This document shows, one piece after another, positions 55,602-64,000 of a stretch of DNA of 64,000 nt. The stretch is from Tepidicella xavieri. Lineage in GTDB: Bacteria; Pseudomonadota; Gammaproteobacteria; Burkholderiales; Burkholderiaceae_C. The position numbers were made by a program, and so were the translations under genes. Within the stretch, counting starts at the first letter, position 1, and each line of letters begins with the position of its first letter. The notes beneath the pieces are model-generated. The model was not told the DNA's origin and made no database searches. It worked only from the letters and a program-made list of their open reading frames with translations. The stretch is taken from assembly GCF_004363315.1 (NCBI RefSeq), contig NZ_SNYL01000008.1, positions 1-64,000 of the forward strand, written 5' to 3'.

Positions 55602-57143
55602 ATGACCGACAAGCTGATCATTTTCGACACCACCTTGCGCGATGGCGAGCAATCGCCCGGCGCTTCCATGACCAAGGACGAAAAGCTGCGGATCGCGCGT
55701 CAGCTGGAGCGGCTGAAGGTGGACGTGATCGAGGCGGGCTTTGCGGCGTCCTCCAATGGCGATTTCGAGGCCGTCAAGGCGATTGCCGATCACATCAAGG
55801 ACTCGACCGTCTGCTCCTTGTCGCGCGCCAATGACCGTGACATTGCCCGTTCGGCCGAGGCCCTCAAAGGAGCGAATCGCGCGCGCATCCACACCTTTAT
55901 CGCCACGTCGCCGCTGCACATGGAAAAGAAGCTGCGCATGACGCCCGAGCAGGTGCTGGAGCAGGCCCGTCTGTCGGTGCGCTATGCCCGCAATCTGGTC
56001 GAAGACATCGAATTCAGCGCCGAAGATGGCTACCGCTCCGAGATCGACTTCCTGGCCCGCGTGGTCGAGGCCGTGATCAAGGAAGGGGCCACCACCATCA
56101 ACATCCCGGACACGGTGGGCTATGCCATCCCGGAGCTGTACGGCAACTTCATCAAGACGCTGCGCGAAAAAGTGCCCAACTCCGACAAAGCCATCTGGTC
56201 GGTGCACTGCCACAACGACCTGGGCATGGCGGTGGCCAACTCTCTGGCCGGCGTGAAGATCGGCGGGGCCCGCCAGGTGGAGTGCACCATCAATGGGTTG
56301 GGCGAGCGGGCCGGGAACTGTTCGCTGGAAGAAATCGTCATGGCGGTCAAGACGCGGCGCGACTATTTCGGGCTCGACGTCAACATCGATACCACCCAGA
56401 TCGTGCCGGCCAGCCGCATGGTGAGCCAGACCACCGGCTTCGTGGTGCAGCCGAACAAAGCCGTGGTGGGGGCCAATGCCTTTGCCCATGCCAGCGGCAT
56501 CCATCAGGACGGCGTGCTCAAGGCCCGCGACACCTACGAGATCATGCGGGCCGAAGACGTGGGCTGGAGCGCCAACAAGATCGTGCTGGGCAAGCTCTCG
56601 GGCCGCAATGCGTTCAAGCAGCGCCTGGAGGAACTGGGCATCGAGATGGAGTCGGAAACCGAGCTCAACACCGCGTTTGCCAAGTTCAAAGAGTTGGCCG
56701 ATCGCAAGAGCGAGATTTTCGATGAGGACATTCTGGCGCTCGTCAGCGACGAGAGCGTCACCCCCGAGAAAGAGCAGTACGGCTTGGTGGCCTTGTCGCA
56801 GCACAGCGAGACCGGGGAGCGCCCGCACGCGCGGGTGGTGTTTACCATCGACGGCAAAGAACTGGTGGGCGAGGCCGACGGCAACGGTCCGGTGGATGCC
56901 TCGCTCAAGGCGATTGAGCAGCACGTCAAGAGCGGCGCGGAACTGCTGCTGTACTCGGTCAATGCCATCACCAGTGGCTCCACCGAGAGTCAGGGTGAAG
57001 TCACGGTGCGTTTGCAACACGGTGGCCGGGTGGTCAACGGCGTGGGCGCCGACCCCGACATCGTGGTGGCATCGGCCAAAGCTTATCTGAGTGCGCTGAA
57101 CAAGCTCCACAGCAAGGCCGACCGGGTAGCGGCTCAGGGCTGA
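55602..57143 (+). CDS. leuA: 2-isopropylmalate synthase
   Basis: 513-residue enzyme, first committed step of leucine synthesis from 2-oxoisovalerate and acetyl-CoA. The catalytic HMGL-like TIM barrel starts [24 protein letters not shown] and includes [73 protein letters not shown]. The C-terminal leucine-binding regulatory domain starts near residue 390 and ends in [23 protein letters not shown]. Its expression is probably controlled by the upstream attenuator. Ribosome binding site AGGAG. Confidence 0.97.
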   Translation: MTDKLIIFDTTLRDGEQSPGASMTKDEKLRIARQLERLKVDVIEAGFAASSNGDFEAVKAIADHIKDSTVCSLSRANDRDIARSAEALKGANRARIHTFIATSPLHMEKKLRMTPEQVLEQARLSVRYARNLVEDIEFSAEDGYRSEIDFLARVVEAVIKEGATTINIPDTVGYAIPELYGNFIKTLREKVPNSDKAIWSVHCHNDLGMAVANSLAGVKIGGARQVECTINGLGERAGNCSLEEIVMAVKTRRDYFGLDVNIDTTQIVPASRMVSQTTGFVVQPNKAVVGANAFAHASGIHQDGVLKARDTYEIMRAEDVGWSANKIVLGKLSGRNAFKQRLEELGIEMESETELNTAFAKFKELADRKSEIFDEDILALVSDESVTPEKEQYGLVALSQHSETGERPHARVVFTIDGKELVGEADGNGPVDASLKAIEQHVKSGAELLLYSVNAITSGSTESQGEVTVRLQHGGRVVNGVGADPDIVVASAKAYLSALNKLHSKADRVAAQG

Positions 57144-57156
57144 GTGGCTGAGGTAA

Positions 57157-57190
57157 AGGGTTTTTGCCGATGGCAATCGGTGAAAACCCT
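57157..57190. terminator. Long hairpin after leuA
   Basis: AGGGTTTT, CCGAT, loop GGCA, ATCGG, AAAACCCT form a near perfect 13 base pair stem with two 2-base mismatches (TG opposite TG) 14 bases after the leuA stop. No T run follows on the plus strand, so it may be a processing or stability element as well as an ending signal. Confidence 0.5.
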
Positions 57191-57205
57191 GAGTTCATGT
57201 CGGGA

Positions 57206-57239
57206 ACTTGCGGCACTGACTTAAAAAGTTGCCGCAAGT
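57206..57239. repeat. Inverted repeat upstream of pbpG
   Basis: ACTTGCGGC (57206-57214) and GCCGCAAGT (57231-57239) are separated by a 16-base AT-rich stretch (ACTGACTTAAAAAGTT). Located a few bases upstream of the predicted pbpG promoter, it could be an operator or an extra transcript end for leuA. Confidence 0.45.
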
Positions 57240-57251
57240 CAATGAATCACA

Positions 57252-57280
57252 TTGTTTTTCTGGATTTTCCCCTCTATACT
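57252..57280 (+). promoter_or_regulatory. Sigma-70 promoter of the pbpG-type gene
   Basis: TTGTTT at 57252-57257 and TATACT at 57275-57280 with a 17-base spacer. The start would be near 57288, about 30 bases before the ATG, consistent with a GAGGG ribosome binding site between them. Confidence 0.6.
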
Positions 57281-57317
57281 CCGTGCCATTGCTTGAGAGT
57301 TGCTAGAGGGAATATCC

Positions 57318-58478
57318 ATGAACAGAATCCGTCGTCCGGTTGGTCATCGGCTCTGGTTGGCCTGTTCCTTGATGCTGGGGGCGGTGGGATGGTCCATGGC
57401 GGCTCATGCCAGCATGCCCTCCAAGCGACCCGTGGCCCAGCAAGCGCTGCCCAGCGCCTCGGCTGCCCCTCGCCTGGGGCATGAAAGCAAGCAGCGGGTC
57501 AAGGCGTCTGCGCCACAGCGCACCACCGCTCAAGGCACGCCCAGCAAGCGTCCCGTGGCTGCCGCCGCACCCAAGCGCACGACGGCCCAGGTGCCGCAGC
57601 GGGCCACCCGGCCCGTGGCAGCGGCGGCGGGGGCTGCGGCCGGCACGGCGGCCATCGTCTCGTATGCCGAGCGCATGGGGCTGCGGCGCGTGCCGGACCC
57701 GCTGAACCTGAATTCCAGCGTCGCGCTGGTCATGGACGCGCAGACCAACGAGATCTTGCTGGGCAAGAACGACACGGCGGTGTTGCCGATTGCGTCCCTG
57801 ACCAAATTGATGACCGGGGTGCTGATCGCAGACGCCAATCTGCCCATGGATGAAGTCATCACCATCACCAGCGCCGATGTGGACCGGCTGAAGAACAGCG
57901 GCTCGCGCCTGGCGGTGGGCACCCGGCTGACCCGGACCGAGGCCCTGCATCTGGCCATGATGTCGAGCGAAAACCGCGCGGCCCATGCATTGGCGCGGAC
58001 CTTCCCCGGGGGCGTGGAGCGTTTCGTCGAGCTGATGAACCAGAAAGCCGCGCAACTTGGCATGACCGATACCCGCTTTGTCGATCCGACCGGGCTGTCG
58101 AGCCTGAACCAGTCGAGCGCCCGGGATTTGGCGATTTTGACGGCGGCCTCCCACGAGCGGCCCCTGCTGCGCCGCTACACCACCTCGCCCAGCTATGAGC
58201 TGGCCGTGGGCAATCAGGTGTTGCCTTACCGCAACAGCAATCGGTTGGTCAACAGCGACGCCTGGGACATTGGTTTGCAGAAAACTGGCTTCATCCGCGA
58301 GGCAGGCCGCTGCGTGGTGATGCAGGTCAACATGGCCGGCCGTCAGCTGATCATGGTGCTGCTGGATGCCACCGATGTGAATGCCCGCCTGGGGGATGCC
58401 GAGTGCCTGCGCCGCTGGGTGGAATCGTCACTCTTCGATGGCCCGCAGCACATGGCCACCGCGTCGGATCGGAGCTGA
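57318..58478 (+). CDS. pbpG: D-alanyl-D-alanine endopeptidase (PbpG-like)
   Basis: 386-residue penicillin-binding protein of the low-molecular-mass (S11) group that trims peptide cross-links in the cell wall. A signal peptide (RLWLACSLMLGAVGWSMAAHA) is followed by a Lys/Thr/Pro/Ala-rich low-complexity region (residues 38-110) with repeated SKRPVA and RTTAQ units. The catalytic domain has the serine motif SLTKLM (Ser-x-x-Lys), SSEN (Ser-x-Asn) and QKTGF (Lys-Thr-Gly). The AT-rich upstream region has its own promoter. The basic linker is longer than in E. coli PBP7 and may bind wall polymers. Confidence 0.92.
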   Translation: MNRIRRPVGHRLWLACSLMLGAVGWSMAAHASMPSKRPVAQQALPSASAAPRLGHESKQRVKASAPQRTTAQGTPSKRPVAAAAPKRTTAQVPQRATRPVAAAAGAAAGTAAIVSYAERMGLRRVPDPLNLNSSVALVMDAQTNEILLGKNDTAVLPIASLTKLMTGVLIADANLPMDEVITITSADVDRLKNSGSRLAVGTRLTRTEALHLAMMSSENRAAHALARTFPGGVERFVELMNQKAAQLGMTDTRFVDPTGLSSLNQSSARDLAILTAASHERPLLRRYTTSPSYELAVGNQVLPYRNSNRLVNSDAWDIGLQKTGFIREAGRCVVMQVNMAGRQLIMVLLDATDVNARLGDAECLRRWVESSLFDGPQHMATASDRS

Positions 58479-58500
58479 GCTGAGCTGAGCGGTGGGCGTT

Positions 58501-59286
58501 TCAGGCCGACGGTGGGCGGTAGCCCAGCGCGGCGCTGATTTGGGCGGCGGTGGCTTGCAGCTTGGGCAGCCAGTCTTCGTCGATGCGGTCTGCTGGCGCT
58601 GAAATCGACAGGCCGGCGACGAGCTTGCCTTGATCGTCATAAATGCCGGCGGCCATGCAGCGCACGCCGGGTTCCAGTTCTTCGTTGTCCCGTGCCACGC
58701 CCAGGCGGCGGCATTGGGCCAGCTCACGCTCCAGCACGGCCAGCTGTGTGATGCTGTTGCGGGTATTGCCCATCAGGCCGGTGCGGGCGGCGTAGGCGCG
58801 TACGCGCTGGGGGTCGTCGTCGGCCAGGAACAACTTGCCCACGGAGGTCAGGTGCAGCGGGGCGCGGCCGCCGATCGCACGCACCACCTGCATGCCGGAG
58901 CGTTCGCTGTAAGCCCGCTCCACGTAAACGATTTCATCGCCCTGTCGCACACTGAGGTTGACCGGCTGCTGAATGAGTTTGTGCAACTCCCGCATGGGGC
59001 CCAGCGCCGTATCGCGCACGCTCAGCCGGGCTTTGACCAGGTTGCCGAGTTCCAGCAGGCGCAGGCCGAGCCGGTAGGCGCCAGGCTCCGGTCGATCGAC
59101 GAAGCGGCCAATGGCCAAGTCGTTGAGGATGCGGTGGGCCGTGGAGGGGTGAAGGCCGGTGCGTTCGCTGATTTCTTTGAGCGAGACGGGCTCTTCGCGT
59201 GAAGCGAGCACTTCCAGCAACTGGAAGATGCGTTCGATCACTTGCACGCTGGGTTGGGCAGGCAAAGCGGTTGGTGGGCGGGTCAT
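58501..59286 (-). CDS. IclR-family transcriptional regulator
   Basis: 261-residue regulator with an N-terminal winged helix (VQVIERIFQLLEVLASREEPVSLKEISERTGLHPSTAHRILNDLAIGRFVDRPEPGAYRLG) and a C-terminal effector domain (from about residue 90) with VRAIGGRAPLHLTSVGKLFLA and VRCMAAGIYDDQGKLVAGLSISAPADRI. IclR regulators control catabolic genes; no obvious target is adjacent. The ATG at 59286 is used; a TTG two codons upstream would add two residues. It is 22 bases from the convergent pbpG stop. Confidence 0.92.
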   Translation of the reverse strand: MTRPPTALPAQPSVQVIERIFQLLEVLASREEPVSLKEISERTGLHPSTAHRILNDLAIGRFVDRPEPGAYRLGLRLLELGNLVKARLSVRDTALGPMRELHKLIQQPVNLSVRQGDEIVYVERAYSERSGMQVVRAIGGRAPLHLTSVGKLFLADDDPQRVRAYAARTGLMGNTRNSITQLAVLERELAQCRRLGVARDNEELEPGVRCMAAGIYDDQGKLVAGLSISAPADRIDEDWLPKLQATAAQISAALGYRPPSA

Positions 59287-59330
59287 GGTCAACGATGATG
59301 CCTGACGATTTTACCTGATGAAATCGTGGT

Positions 59331-60074
59331 TCAGCGTTGAGGGCCTGGCCGCCAGAGACCATCGATCAGCAATTCGTGGGGCTGAAAACGGGCCTTGTAG
59401 CTCATCTTGGGGCTTTCCGCGATCCAGTAGCCCAGATAGACGTGCCGCAAGCCCATGGCGCGGGCCTGCTCGATCTGCCAGAGGATGCTGTAAGTGCCGT
59501 AAGCGCTGTGGGGTTCGGGTTCGTAAAAGGTGTACACGGCCGAAAGCCCGTCGTCGAGCACATCGACGATGGACACCATCTTCAGCCCGCTGGCCTCGTC
59601 GCCGCGGGTCGGGTCGATGAATTCCACTAGGCGGGAGTTGACCCGGCTCTGCAACAGGAATTGGCTGTACTGGTCGGTGTTGTCGTGGTCCATGCCGCCG
59701 CCGGGGTGGCGGTGCCGCTGGTAGCGCAGGTAGAGCTGGTAATGGGCTTCGGAGTAGCCGAGCGTCATGACCCGAGCCTGCAGCGCGGCATGGCGGCTCC
59801 AGGCCCGGCGCTGGCTGCGGTTGGGGCGGAAGGCTTGGGCATCGACCCGCAGCGGGATGCAGGCCCGGCAGCCGTCGCAATGCGGGCGGTAGGTGAACAG
59901 GCCGCTGCGCCGAAACCCCATTGTCACCAGTCCGGAATAGGTGTCGTTGTGGATGAGGTGGCTGGGGGTGGCGACCTGGGAGCGGGCCACTCGCCCGGGC
60001 AGGTAACTGCAGGCGTAAGGCGCCGTGGCATAAAACTGCACGGCGTGCAGCGGAAGCTCTTTGGGGTAGGTCAC
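59331..60074 (-). CDS. bpt: Aspartate/glutamate leucyltransferase
   Basis: 247-residue tRNA-dependent transferase that adds Leu to proteins starting with Asp or Glu, sending them to ClpAPS (N-degron pathway). Signatures are [45 protein letters not shown], with the CDGC motif, and the fold of the Ate1/Bpt family to [30 protein letters not shown] overlaps the aat stop by four bases. Length 247 fits. Confidence 0.94.
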   Translation of the reverse strand: MTYPKELPLHAVQFYATAPYACSYLPGRVARSQVATPSHLIHNDTYSGLVTMGFRRSGLFTYRPHCDGCRACIPLRVDAQAFRPNRSQRRAWSRHAALQARVMTLGYSEAHYQLYLRYQRHRHPGGGMDHDNTDQYSQFLLQSRVNSRLVEFIDPTRGDEASGLKMVSIVDVLDDGLSAVYTFYEPEPHSAYGTYSILWQIEQARAMGLRHVYLGYWIAESPKMSYKARFQPHELLIDGLWRPGPQR

Positions 60075-60841
60075 GGCAGGGCAGCACCGTTGGTCGAAAG
60101 CTGGCCCCAGTATACGGGGTCGAAGCGCCAGTCGGGCCCAGGCTGCCGGATGGCCTCATGCACCCAGCCGAGAAAAGCTTGCCGGCTGACTTCAGCGGCG
60201 CCCAGAGAAGCCAGGTGCCGGGTGTTTTGCTGGCAGTCGATGGCTGGTACGCCCCAGGCCCGTGCGCATGCCACGAGGGCGGCCAGCGCCATTTTGGAGG
60301 CGTCACTGCGGTGGCTGAACATGGATTCGCCAAAGACCATCCGCCCGATGCCGACGCAGTACAGGCCACCGACCAGTTCACCCTCCCACCAGGTCTCGAC
60401 GCTGTGGGCGCAGCCGGCGCGATGCAGCTCGGCATAGGCATCGATCATGGCCGGCACGATCCAGGTGCCGCGTTGCCCACTGCGCGGTGTCTGCGCGCAG
60501 GCCCGGATGACGCGCTCGAACGCCGTGTCGATGCGGATGTCCAGCCGGCCGCTTTTGAGGCCGGCGCGCAGGGTTTTGCGCAGCGAGGGGTGCAGGCGAA
60601 AGTGCTCAGGCCGCAGGACCATGCGCGGATCCGGGCTCCACCAGAGGATGGGCTGGTCGTCGCTGAACCAGGGGAAAATCCCGCTGGAATAGGCGCGCAG
60701 CAGCGTCGGCGTGTCCAACGAACCGCCTGCTGCCAACAAGCCGGGAATGGGGTCGCCCTGACGCCAGGCTTGCTCCACATCGGGGAACGGCTCGCCGGGC
60801 GCCAGCCAGGGCAGGACGTGGGAGGGCTGCTCTCGACTCAT
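60071..60841 (-). CDS. aat: Leucyl/phenylalanyl-tRNA-protein transferase
   Basis: 256-residue enzyme that adds Leu or Phe to proteins with N-terminal Lys or Arg, the other entrance to the N-degron pathway. Family motifs are [43 protein letters not shown] and [64 protein letters not shown]. It is in operon with bpt, a pairing typical of proteobacteria that use both. Slightly longer than E. coli Aat (234 residues). Confidence 0.96.
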   Translation of the reverse strand: MSREQPSHVLPWLAPGEPFPDVEQAWRQGDPIPGLLAAGGSLDTPTLLRAYSSGIFPWFSDDQPILWWSPDPRMVLRPEHFRLHPSLRKTLRAGLKSGRLDIRIDTAFERVIRACAQTPRSGQRGTWIVPAMIDAYAELHRAGCAHSVETWWEGELVGGLYCVGIGRMVFGESMFSHRSDASKMALAALVACARAWGVPAIDCQQNTRHLASLGAAEVSRQAFLGWVHEAIRQPGPDWRFDPVYWGQLSTNGAALP

Positions 60842-60844
60842 GGC

Positions 60845-61489
60845 TTACGGGGCGCGTCGGCGGGCGGCGCGGGCGTGGTCGCAGCAGTCGGCAACGGCGC
60901 AGCGCTCGCACTGTGGCCGCCGGGCCTGGCAGACATAGCGCCCGTGCAGGATCAGCCAGTGATGGGCATCGACCCGATAAGGCGCGGGCACCCGCTTGAG
61001 CAGTTGCCGCTCCACGGCCAGCGGGGTTTTGCCGGGGGCCAGGCCCGTGCGGTTGCTCACGCGGAAGATATGGGTGTCCACCGCCATGGTCGGCTCGCCG
61101 AAGGCGACGTTGAGCACCACATTGGCCGTTTTGCGGCCCACCCCGGGCAGAGCCTCCAGGGCTTCGCGCGTGCGCGGCACCTGGCCGGCGTGTCGCTCCA
61201 CCAGAATCTGACAGGTCTGCATCAGGTGCTTGGCTTTGCTGCGATACAGGCCAATGGTTTTGATGTAAGACTCCAGCCCTTCGAGCCCCAGGGCCAGGAT
61301 TTTCTGTGGCGTGTTGGCCACGGGAAACAGCCGGCGCGTGGCCTTGTTGACGCCCACATCGGTGGCTTGGGCGCTCAGCAGCACGGCGGCCAGCAGTTCG
61401 AACACGCTCGTATACTCCAATTCCGTGTTGGGCTGGGGATTGGCTGCCTTCAAGGTGGCGAAAAACCGCTCGATCTGTTCCTGGTTCAT
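60845..61489 (-). CDS. nth: Endonuclease III
   Basis: 214-residue DNA glycosylase/AP lyase for oxidised pyrimidines. The helix-hairpin-helix ALPGVGRKTANVVLNVAFGEPTMAVDTHIFRVSNRTGL carries the active-site Lys and Asp, and the 4Fe-4S cluster ligands are in VCQARRPQCERCAVADCC at the C-terminus (Cys-x6-Cys-x2-Cys-x5-Cys). The start ATG lies 17 bases from the start of the divergent aminotransferase. It precedes aat by 3 bases on the same strand. Confidence 0.97.
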   Translation of the reverse strand: MNQEQIERFFATLKAANPQPNTELEYTSVFELLAAVLLSAQATDVGVNKATRRLFPVANTPQKILALGLEGLESYIKTIGLYRSKAKHLMQTCQILVERHAGQVPRTREALEALPGVGRKTANVVLNVAFGEPTMAVDTHIFRVSNRTGLAPGKTPLAVERQLLKRVPAPYRVDAHHWLILHGRYVCQARRPQCERCAVADCCDHARAARRRAP

Positions 61490-61506
61490 GTATGGAATTC
61501 TCCCCG

Positions 61507-62718
61507 ATGAGTGACTCTTCCGCCGTCCGTTTTGCCGATCGCCTCAACAACGTCGAGACTTCCGCCATCCGTGAGCTCTTTAAGCTGTTGGGCAAGCCCG
61601 GCATCATCAGCTTCGCGGGGGGCTTCCCGGATGCGGCGATGTTCGATGTGGATGGCATCCGCCAGGCCAGCCTGGCGGCGCTGGAGCAGGAGCCGGGCGC
61701 GGCCCTGCAATACGGTGCCACCGAGGGCTATCAGCCTTTGCGCGAACAGTTGGCCGAATTCATGGGCAGCAAAGGCGCCCAGGTGTTGCCTGAGCAACTG
61801 CTGGTGACCACTGGCAGCCAGCAAGCGCTGGATTTGCTGGGCAAGACGCTGATCTCCCCCGGTGACAAGGTCATCGTCGAAGGCCCCACCTTCCTGGCCA
61901 CCATCCAGTGCTTCCGCCTATACGGAGCGCAGCTCATCACCGCCCCCATCGACGGCCACGGGGTGGACGTGCAGCGGCTGGAGCAACTGATCGTCGAGCA
62001 TCGCCCCAAGTTCGTTTACCTGATTCCCACATTCGGCAACCCCAGCGGCGCCATGTTGAGCCTGGAACGCCGGCACCAGGTGCTGGAGATGGCGGTGCGG
62101 CACGACACCTTGATCGTTGAAGACGACCCGTATGGTGATTTGTACTTCGGCGAAGCGCCCCCGCCCAGCCTGCTGGCCTTGAGCGACCAGGTGCCGGGCA
62201 GTCGACAGCGGTTGGTGCATTGTGGCTCGTTGAGCAAAGTGCTCAGCCCAGGCTTGCGCGTGGGCTGGATGATCGCCCCGCCCGAATTGCTGGCCAAGGC
62301 GGTCATGTGCAAGCAGTTCAGCGACGCTCACACCAGCACCTTTGCCCAGGCCACGGCTGCGCAGTACCTCAAGGCCGGGCGCATGCCCGGCACCTTGCAG
62401 CGGGTACGGCAGGTGTACGCGCAGCGCGCGCAAGCCATGGTGGAGGCGCTGCGCAGCGAATTGGGGGAGGCGGTGTCCTTCGTGGCGCCACAAGGGGGCT
62501 TGTTCGTTTGGGCGCGGCTGACCGGAGCGGGGGGGCGTCTGGCCGATGGCAACGAACTGGCGCGGCGTGCCATCGAGCACGGGGTGGCTTTCGTGCCCGG
62601 AGCGCCGTTTTTTGCCCGCGACCCCGATGTGTCCACGTTCCGCCTGAGCTTTGCCACCGTGGGCGAAGACCGCATCCGCGAAGGCGTGGGCCGACTGGCC
62701 AAGGCCTTGCAGGGCTGA
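61507..62718 (+). CDS. PLP-dependent aminotransferase (class I, MocR-free LysN type)
   Basis: 403-residue aminotransferase resembling 2-aminoadipate/aromatic aminotransferases. PLP-binding Lys is in GSLSKVLSPGLRVGWM near residue 245; other signatures are GGFPDAAMFDVDGIRQ, QYGATEGYQPLREQLAEFMGSKG, VTTGSQQALDLLGKTLISPGDKVIVEGPTFLATIQ, IPTFGNPSGAMLSLERRHQVLE and VEDDPYGDLYFG. Its amino acid is unknown. No good ribosome binding site precedes the ATG at 61507; an ATG five codons upstream is an alternative. Confidence 0.9.
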   Translation: MSDSSAVRFADRLNNVETSAIRELFKLLGKPGIISFAGGFPDAAMFDVDGIRQASLAALEQEPGAALQYGATEGYQPLREQLAEFMGSKGAQVLPEQLLVTTGSQQALDLLGKTLISPGDKVIVEGPTFLATIQCFRLYGAQLITAPIDGHGVDVQRLEQLIVEHRPKFVYLIPTFGNPSGAMLSLERRHQVLEMAVRHDTLIVEDDPYGDLYFGEAPPPSLLALSDQVPGSRQRLVHCGSLSKVLSPGLRVGWMIAPPELLAKAVMCKQFSDAHTSTFAQATAAQYLKAGRMPGTLQRVRQVYAQRAQAMVEALRSELGEAVSFVAPQGGLFVWARLTGAGGRLADGNELARRAIEHGVAFVPGAPFFARDPDVSTFRLSFATVGEDRIREGVGRLAKALQG

Positions 62719-62736
62719 GGGGCCGAAGAGCCCGCG

Positions 62737-63291
62737 TCAAAGCAGGCGGGCCAGCCAGAGGCGCGCCCGCATGCCCCAGGCCGAGGTGTAGCCGACCGTG
62801 GGGAGACGCAGCCGGTTTTGCGCGTCGATGACCACAAACGCCGGCACCGAGCGAAACCCCAGTTCCCGGGAAAGCTGGCCACGCGGGTCGATCACCGTGT
62901 GCCAGCCCAGGCCGTGCTGTTGTTGGTAGCGCCACACCTGGGCGGCCTCACCCGATTGCATGGCCACGGTGAGGACGGGCCAGTCTTGCCCCAGCCGGTC
63001 GATGGTGCCTTGCTGCGCTCGGCAGATGGGGCACCATTCCGCCCACACGTACAACGCCACGGGTTGGCCGGGGCGGCGCATCGCATCGATGGCGTCTTGC
63101 AAGCGTCCGCTTTGCAGCGAGCCGTCAGCGGCGAGCCATTGCGCCGGGGCGGCGGTGTCCAGCGCAGCGCTCACGTGGCGGGTCTGCCAGGCTTGTACCC
63201 CCAAAAGCACGATCAGCACCAGCGCCACCGTGCCGAGGTGGCTGACCCAGCGCGGGCGAGGGGGACGGGCGGTGGGCTCGGGAGCGGTCAT
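62737..63291 (-). CDS. Thioredoxin-fold periplasmic protein (TlpA/ScsD-like)
   Basis: 184-residue protein anchored by an N-terminal helix (LGTVALVLIVLLGVQAW, about 18-35) with the fold facing the periplasm. The active-site motif is WAEWCPICRAQQG, Cys-Pro-Ile-Cys, which with the short domain suggests a disulfide oxidoreductase of the TlpA/ScsD group. The cis-Pro loop is FRSVPAFVVID. The helper pathway is unknown. It is 15 bases after serB on the same strand. Confidence 0.9.
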   Translation of the reverse strand: MTAPEPTARPPRPRWVSHLGTVALVLIVLLGVQAWQTRHVSAALDTAAPAQWLAADGSLQSGRLQDAIDAMRRPGQPVALYVWAEWCPICRAQQGTIDRLGQDWPVLTVAMQSGEAAQVWRYQQQHGLGWHTVIDPRGQLSRELGFRSVPAFVVIDAQNRLRLPTVGYTSAWGMRARLWLARLL

Positions 63292-63306
63292 GGGCAGGGG
63301 AGCGCC

Positions 63307-64000
63307 TCAGGGGCGGACGATTTCCAGCAACCGGTCCAGCCCGCCTTGGTGGATGGACACCATGGCTTGTTCCCGCACCTTGGGCTTGGCATGGTAGGCC
63401 ACCGACAACCCGGCGGCCGCCATCATGGGCAAGTCGTTGGCGCCATCGCCCACGGCAATGCATTGGCTCGGTTGCACGCCCAGCAGGCTGGCCACTTCCA
63501 GCAAGGTGCGGCGTTTTTCGGCGCCGTCGCAAATCTCGCCCCAGCATTGCGCGACCAGGCGGCCCGTCAGGGCGCCGTCGGCGATTTCCAGCTGGTTGGC
63601 GCGCACGAAGTCGATACCCAGGCGCTGCCTGAGGCGCTCGGCGAAGAAGGTGAACCCCCCCGAGACCAGCAGCACCTTCAGCCCGGCGGCATGGCAGGCG
63701 TCGATGAGTTCGGCCGCGCCGGGGTTGGGGCGCAGGCGTTCGTTGTAGACCCGCAACATGTCGGCTTCGGTGACGCCGCGCAGCAGGGCCAGGCGGCGGC
63801 GCAGGCTTTCCTGGAAGTCGGTGATCTCGCCGCGCATGGCCGCTTCGGTGATGGCGGCCACTTCGGCCTTGCGACCCACGGCGTCGGCAATCTCGTCCAC
63901 GCACTCGATGTTGATGAGCGTGGAGTCCATGTCGAAAGCTATGAGCTTGAAATCGCGCAAGCGCAAGGGGGGGGTGAAGCCCTGGACGGTCAGACCAGGG
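63307..64000 (-). CDS. serB: Phosphoserine phosphatase, 5' end outside the window
   Basis: HAD-family phosphatase for the last step of serine synthesis. The nucleophile motif is AFDMDSTLIN and the other HAD motifs are VLLVSGGFTFFAERL and AVGDGANDLPMMAAAGLSVAYHAKPKV, all complete. Upstream of the first plausible internal start (TTG at 63966) the frame stays open to the right edge and reads PGLTVQGFTPPLRLRDFKLIAFD, which resembles N-terminal segments of homologues. The true start is therefore beyond 64000. No N-terminal ACT domain is visible in the part present. Confidence 0.93.
   Translation of the reverse strand, partial: PGLTVQGFTPPLRLRDFKLIAFDMDSTLINIECVDEIADAVGRKAEVAAITEAAMRGEITDFQESLRRRLALLRGVTEADMLRVYNERLRPNPGAAELIDACHAAGLKVLLVSGGFTFFAERLRQRLGIDFVRANQLEIADGALTGRLVAQCWGEICDGAEKRRTLLEVASLLGVQPSQCIAVGDGANDLPMMAAAGLSVAYHAKPKVREQAMVSIHQGGLDRLLEIVRP

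Overview
The window looks like chromosome from a GC-rich betaproteobacterium of the order Burkholderiales, most likely Comamonadaceae. The evidence is product similarity, the strong G/C third-position bias that leaves long antisense open frames, the Aat/Bpt pair, GlnB, and two intergenic palindromic elements that resemble repeats I know from comamonad genomes. Genus cannot be fixed from the sequence alone. Almost all of it is core metabolism and housekeeping, tightly packed, with many 4-base ATGA overlaps. I see no tRNA, rRNA, IS element, prophage or CRISPR array, and no gene-free stretch over 300 bases.

Layout. 1-4342 (minus): a cut-off secreted protein, then a TgpA transglutaminase, a DUF58 protein and a MoxR ATPase. 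4370-7504: histone-deacetylase-fold hydrolase, a crotonase lacking its catalytic acids, and a MscS channel. 7526-12366: a regulated acyl-CoA oxidation block (etfB, etfA, large acyl-CoA dehydrogenase, nitronate monooxygenase) behind a promoter with two palindromes. 12376-20605: diguanylate cyclase, miaA, Bcr/CflA exporter, HIT protein, glutamate dehydrogenase, mutL. 20748-22662: an isolated two-subunit Rieske oxygenase. 22686-28261: amidase, tsaE, queG, then a MlaE/MlaD/lipoprotein lipid-transport set without its ATPase. 28218-31496: AEC carrier, NYN-like protein, methyltransferase, rnhA. 31639-35973: RND efflux adaptor and pump. 36002-39071: moeA-mobA-moaA for molybdenum cofactor. 39173-44245: ppa, a DUF482-type acyltransferase, nadE, glnB, a LOG protein and an RDD membrane protein.

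The accessory part is 44343-50750: a TetR regulator, a TRAP transporter (DctQ, DctM, DctP), a shikimate/quinate dehydrogenase-like enzyme, a 4-hydroxyphenylpyruvate-dioxygenase-like protein with a damaged metal site, and a TIM-barrel protein that keeps the metal ligands of 3-dehydroshikimate dehydratase. I read it as a locus for uptake of shikimate or quinate and conversion to protocatechuate, in which the two halves of the fused QuiC/QsuB enzyme are separate genes.

50751-57143 is the branched-chain amino acid block (ilvB, ilvH, ilvC, pssA, leuA). It carries three RNA-level control candidates: a folded ilvB leader, a three-way-junction RNA between ilvB and ilvH, and a leucine leader-peptide attenuator before leuA. 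57318-64000 holds a PbpG-type peptidase, an IclR regulator, the bpt-aat N-degron pair, nth, an aminotransferase, a thioredoxin-like protein and serB, which runs off the right edge.
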